This document shows, piece by piece, positions 61,405 to 64,000 of a DNA stretch of 64,000 nucleotides. The notes under the pieces are model-generated. The model ran no database searches, had not been told where the DNA came from, and was given only the letters and a program-made list of their open reading frames with translations. The translations under genes were made by a program, and so were the position numbers. Every line of letters begins with the position of its first letter. The first letter of the stretch is position 1. Source of the DNA: Ferroacidibacillus organovorans (GTDB lineage: Bacteria; Bacillota; Bacilli; Alicyclobacillales; SLC66); contig NZ_LSUQ01000008.1 of the NCBI RefSeq assembly GCF_001642725.1, positions 1 through 64,000 on the forward strand, given 5' to 3'.

Positions 61405-63007
61405 ATCCCGGATTTCGACGGTTTTGTCCTCAATGAATTGACGTGAGTAATTGAAAAGGCGCTCCCTGTAAGGCTAAGATGAGTTTGTCGAGAACCACAT
61501 CTCAAGCCAGAAAGGAGCACCTTTTGGGTGAATCATACACCAAAACACCACCGTCGGAAAAGCAGTAAAATACATACCCGCTTTAATCTTCATTCTGTCA
61601 CCGCTTTTGGCGGAGCAACAGGGCTCATAGATTTCGTTCTTGGAACTGGCATTGACAGCAATTTCCGCGTGGAGGGTCTGCGTAAAAGAACAGACGCTCA
61701 GTTCCAAATGGATGATGTGGCGCTGACATTCATACTAGGCTCCCTGCTGGGTCAGGAACGAATTTTCCACTTCGAGGACATCGAACAAGATCCTCTTCTT
61801 AAGCTCAAGCTAGATTTGCCGAAGCTGCCCGATACCACTCTGCTGTACAAGGATTTAAAAAGGATGGGCTCTTCGGAAGGCATGAAGGCCGTTCGCTCAG
61901 CACAGCGTCAAATACTGAAATCCTCGCTCCCTAAAGGACGGGATATTGTCGTGGATATCGACTCTTCCGTAGAAACGGTATATGGCAACCAAGAGAAGTC
62001 TGCCGTCGGGTTTAATCCACATCATCACGGCAGAGCTAGCTTTCATCCCTTGCTGGCATTTGACTCGCAGACTGGCTGTTGCATCTATGACGAACTGCGC
62101 TCTGGTGACGCTCACACGGCAGATGGGTTCGCAGACTTTTACGAAGCGATAAAGAAGCAGTTACCCGATGGCGTCCACATCCGTGCAATCCGTAGCGACA
62201 AAGGATTCACAGGGGAGAAAGTATTTCAACCGCTAGAACAAGACGGGCAAGACTACGTCATCAAGCTGAAGTGGACAAAGCGATTGGCAGAGCTTGCACA
62301 GGTGCCAAATCTCGCTTGGCGCTGCATCACCCAAAGCGATAACGAACACTGCGATGTCGCCTCCACCATGTATCGGGCAACATCTTGGGAGAAACCTCGA
62401 CGGGTTGTCATTGTTCGGCGGTTAGACGTTGAACCGGAGGAAGTCCTGTGTGCGGATTGGATGTGGGAGTACGAGGCGATTGCCACAACGCTGGACTGGG
62501 GTGGCGAGGATATATGGCATTTCTACAACTATCGTGGTAACGCTGAGAATCACATCAAGGAGGCAAAATACGGTTTTGCCATCGACCAATTTTCCAGCCA
62601 GAACTACGGTGCAAACCAAGCACTGCAAGGTCTGAAATTGCTGGCGTACAACCTATTCCTGCTGTACAAACAAGTGGCGTTGCAACCAGCGGTTCGTCCG
62701 TGGACAGCGGGACGAATTCGTCGCAGACTTCTGTTCCTACCTGGAATTCTGGTCCGACATGCAAGACAGTGGACCATGCGTCTCCCCGAGTTTGCAGATC
62801 GTCTATCAGCACAGATGCTTCAGACTGTACCATAGTGATTTCCAAACCGAATCTGGGAAAGTAGTGGCCTCTGCTGGGGAGGGGGGAAGTGTGTTCAAAT
62901 ACAGAAAAAAGCGCGTAATACCGTCGTGATCGCATACATATTTACCGATATATTGAATTTCCAGCCCTGCCGGGCTGGTTAATGAACAAACCGTCGAAAT
63001 CCGGGAT
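61405..63007 (+). mobile_element. second IS1380-family element
   Basis: Perfect 20-bp inverted ends ATCCCGGATTTCGACGGTTT (61405-61424; complement at 62988-63007) around one transposase gene, 1.6 kb. I find no target duplication at the exact flanks, and the two flanks belong to unrelated genes, so DNA has been lost or rearranged at this copy. Confidence 0.8.
61528..62835 (+). CDS. IS1380-family transposase (second type)
   Basis: 435 residues, clearly different from the one at 51565. DIVVDIDSSVETVYGNQEKS and GFNPHHHGRASFHPLLAF, then AIRSDKGFTGEKVFQPLEQD, and NYRGNAENHIKEAKYGFAID with QGLKLLAYNLFLLYK. GTG start with AAGGAG upstream. Full length. Confidence 0.9.
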   Translation: MNHTPKHHRRKSSKIHTRFNLHSVTAFGGATGLIDFVLGTGIDSNFRVEGLRKRTDAQFQMDDVALTFILGSLLGQERIFHFEDIEQDPLLKLKLDLPKLPDTTLLYKDLKRMGSSEGMKAVRSAQRQILKSSLPKGRDIVVDIDSSVETVYGNQEKSAVGFNPHHHGRASFHPLLAFDSQTGCCIYDELRSGDAHTADGFADFYEAIKKQLPDGVHIRAIRSDKGFTGEKVFQPLEQDGQDYVIKLKWTKRLAELAQVPNLAWRCITQSDNEHCDVASTMYRATSWEKPRRVVIVRRLDVEPEEVLCADWMWEYEAIATTLDWGGEDIWHFYNYRGNAENHIKEAKYGFAIDQFSSQNYGANQALQGLKLLAYNLFLLYKQVALQPAVRPWTAGRIRRRLLFLPGILVRHARQWTMRLPEFADRLSAQMLQTVP

Positions 63008-63009
63008 GA

Positions 63010-63488
63010 ACATCCTTCCTAACCAATCCTATGATTTTGGGGTTGCCGGGCAGGGACCAAATAGCCTCGCCTATTTCAACGGTTTACACCCCGTCTGTTC
63101 GTTCAGAGTGGAAATGACTTGGGGAGAAAATGGTGAATGTCACGGACGATATCTTCTCGAAGGGGTATACAAAGGTTATTCTGATTGGCAGCGATATGCC
63201 ACTGATGACCTCAGAACTGCTGAATCAAACCACCTTTGACCGAGAGGTCCATGACTGCGTGCTTGGTTCCGCCGTCCAGTCCGCCAAGTTTTCCATGGAA
63301 TCGATTGGAGCACAAGCACGATCTTTAGCAAAACCCGGAACATTCTAGACGTGACAGGACACTCCTATGCGCTATTGCCAGAACACAGAGATATTGACGA
63401 CTGGTCCGACCTGGCGTTTTATGCAAATGAAGTTGCACATTTAGAACGACTGCCAAATACCTTTCGCTGGATGTTTGTGGCAGGATAA
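63010..63488 (+). pseudogene. DUF2064/TIGR04282-like glycosyltransferase remnant
   Basis: After the IS end, plus-strand pieces read MVNVTDDIFSKGYTKVILIG, SDMPLMTSELLNQ, HDCVLGSA, and after a gap and frame change VTGHSYALLPEHRDIDDWSD. This follows the end of DUF2064 proteins (GERMANA..D.FA.GY..VVLIGSD.P.L......HDVVLGPA.DGGYYLIG...DIDT..DL). The N-terminal half and the DGGYY part are missing. Confidence 0.55.
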
Positions 63489-63778
63489 AAGTGCGAGCTA
63501 TATGGCCCTTCACAGTCCCTTATCTCGAAAGATGGTCAAACTCTGTGCGAGAGCATGTGCAATGTGTGGGCAAGAGTGTCTTCGATTTCTATACAAAGAA
63601 TCCTAAAATTGCTGGGCATATGTGCTCGAATTGCGCTGAAGAATGTCAACGTTTTGCTTCCCAGATCTCCTAGTGATACCTGCTTAGCTATTTGACAAGA
63701 CTACACCCGATGACAAAATGGGGAAGACCACTCCCCCATACACGCTCACAGATTTGGTGCAGACTCTTGCCCTGGCGC
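63489..63778. other. intergenic region with a Cys-rich scrap
   Basis: About 290 bases. A plus frame at 63491-63673 ends HMCSNCAEECQRFASQ, recalling the copper-storage family, but is short and has no ribosome binding site. Confidence 0.3.
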
Positions 63779-64000
63779 TTATCCCAACGGTATGGGCATT
63801 TTCACTTGGAAGAAAATAAGGTAGATGCTGGCTAAAATCAGCACCGTACCAGCGAACTTTTCGATTTTGGACGCCCATTTCTGAATGAATGACTTGACCA
63901 ACGTCGAAGATGTCAATGCGACAATGGTCAGGATGACACCCTTGCCAATTGCGTACGTGACAAGTATCGCTGCCCCGGCCCAGATGTTCGCACTTGCCGC
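63779..64000 (-). CDS. CcdA-like membrane protein, C-terminal part (runs off the right edge)
   Basis: The last 73 codons: IWAGAAILVTYAIGKGVILT, IVALTSSTLVKSFIQKW and GTVLILASIYLIFFQVKMP, the final two or three helices of a CcdA/DsbD-type thiol-redox transporter. The 5' part lies beyond the window. A third redox locus besides 25220 and 40163-42733. Confidence 0.6.
   Translation of the reverse strand, partial: AASANIWAGAAILVTYAIGKGVILTIVALTSSTLVKSFIQKWASKIEKFAGTVLILASIYLIFFQVKMPIPLG

Noticed and set aside
1-64000. rRNA and tRNA genes
   Set aside because: I looked for conserved rRNA stretches and tRNA T-loops (GGTTCGA) in cloverleaf context and found none I could support.

Overview
The window reads as the chromosome of a spore-forming Bacillota, most like the Alicyclobacillus group. 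That is an inference from gene content and translated similarity: a YwmB homologue, a YIEGIA-family protein with its small partner, c-di-AMP (ydaO-type) riboswitches in front of NlpC/P60 hydrolases, and strong AGGAGG ribosome binding sites with frequent TTG/GTG starts. No rRNA, tRNA or CRISPR array was seen. Nearly all of it is accessory DNA: defence genes, copper and metal genes, insertion sequences and many broken genes.

Layout. 1-5.7 kb (minus): the drmA (open at the left edge) and drmE genes of a class 2 DISARM anti-phage system. 6.0-7.2 kb: an IS21 istA remnant and a two-gene operon of unknown function behind a consensus promoter. 7.3-13.2 kb (plus): an XRE/ImmA-like protein followed by a complete qatABCD anti-phage operon. 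At 13.4-13.7 kb the island ends in hairpins against the first 53 codons of a truncated yyaL-like gene. 14-17.2 kb: a MarR regulator with a DUF2938 membrane protein, then a graveyard of metal genes (Cys-rich copper protein with a stop codon, frameshifted SHOCT protein, two broken CDF transporters). 17.2-21.4 kb: sparse, with relics of an Mrr-like nuclease and a TSUP transporter and an intact Bax-inhibitor-1-like gene.

21.4-25.8 kb: ywmB, the YIEGIA pair, a riboswitch-controlled NlpC/P60 enzyme, an acetyltransferase and a thioredoxin lipoprotein. 25.8-36.3 kb: a copper-resistance cluster (csoR-copA-copZ, two multicopper oxidases, DUF4396 and other membrane proteins, a histidine-repeat protein, a Cys-rich copper-storage protein), interrupted by a 1.6-kb IS. 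CsoR-type operators sit in at least three promoters. 36.4-37.7 kb: a Fur-family regulator with a HGITPDEH membrane transporter; a second copy at 47.9-49.2 kb lies between Tn3-type terminal inverted repeats. 38.9-42.7 kb: lgt, and a resA-ccdA-tlpA thiol-redox operon. 43.1-44.4 kb: a second riboswitch/NlpC gene and a Met-rich lipoprotein.

44.5-56 kb is dominated by mobile DNA: IS1595/IS3 fragments, the Tn3-type element, a decayed NlpC/P60 paralogue, and a CvpA-metallopeptidase gene split by an IS91-family element (with a tyrosine recombinase) that itself carries an IS1380 copy. 56.2-58.8 kb is a response regulator-unknown-PspA operon, followed by a 1-Cys-type peroxiredoxin. A second IS1380-family copy truncates a membrane-protein gene and a DUF2064-like gene, and the window ends inside a CcdA-like gene. 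The intact genes together describe a cell fitted for copper and oxidative/thiol stress and phage attack, in a region eroded by IS activity.
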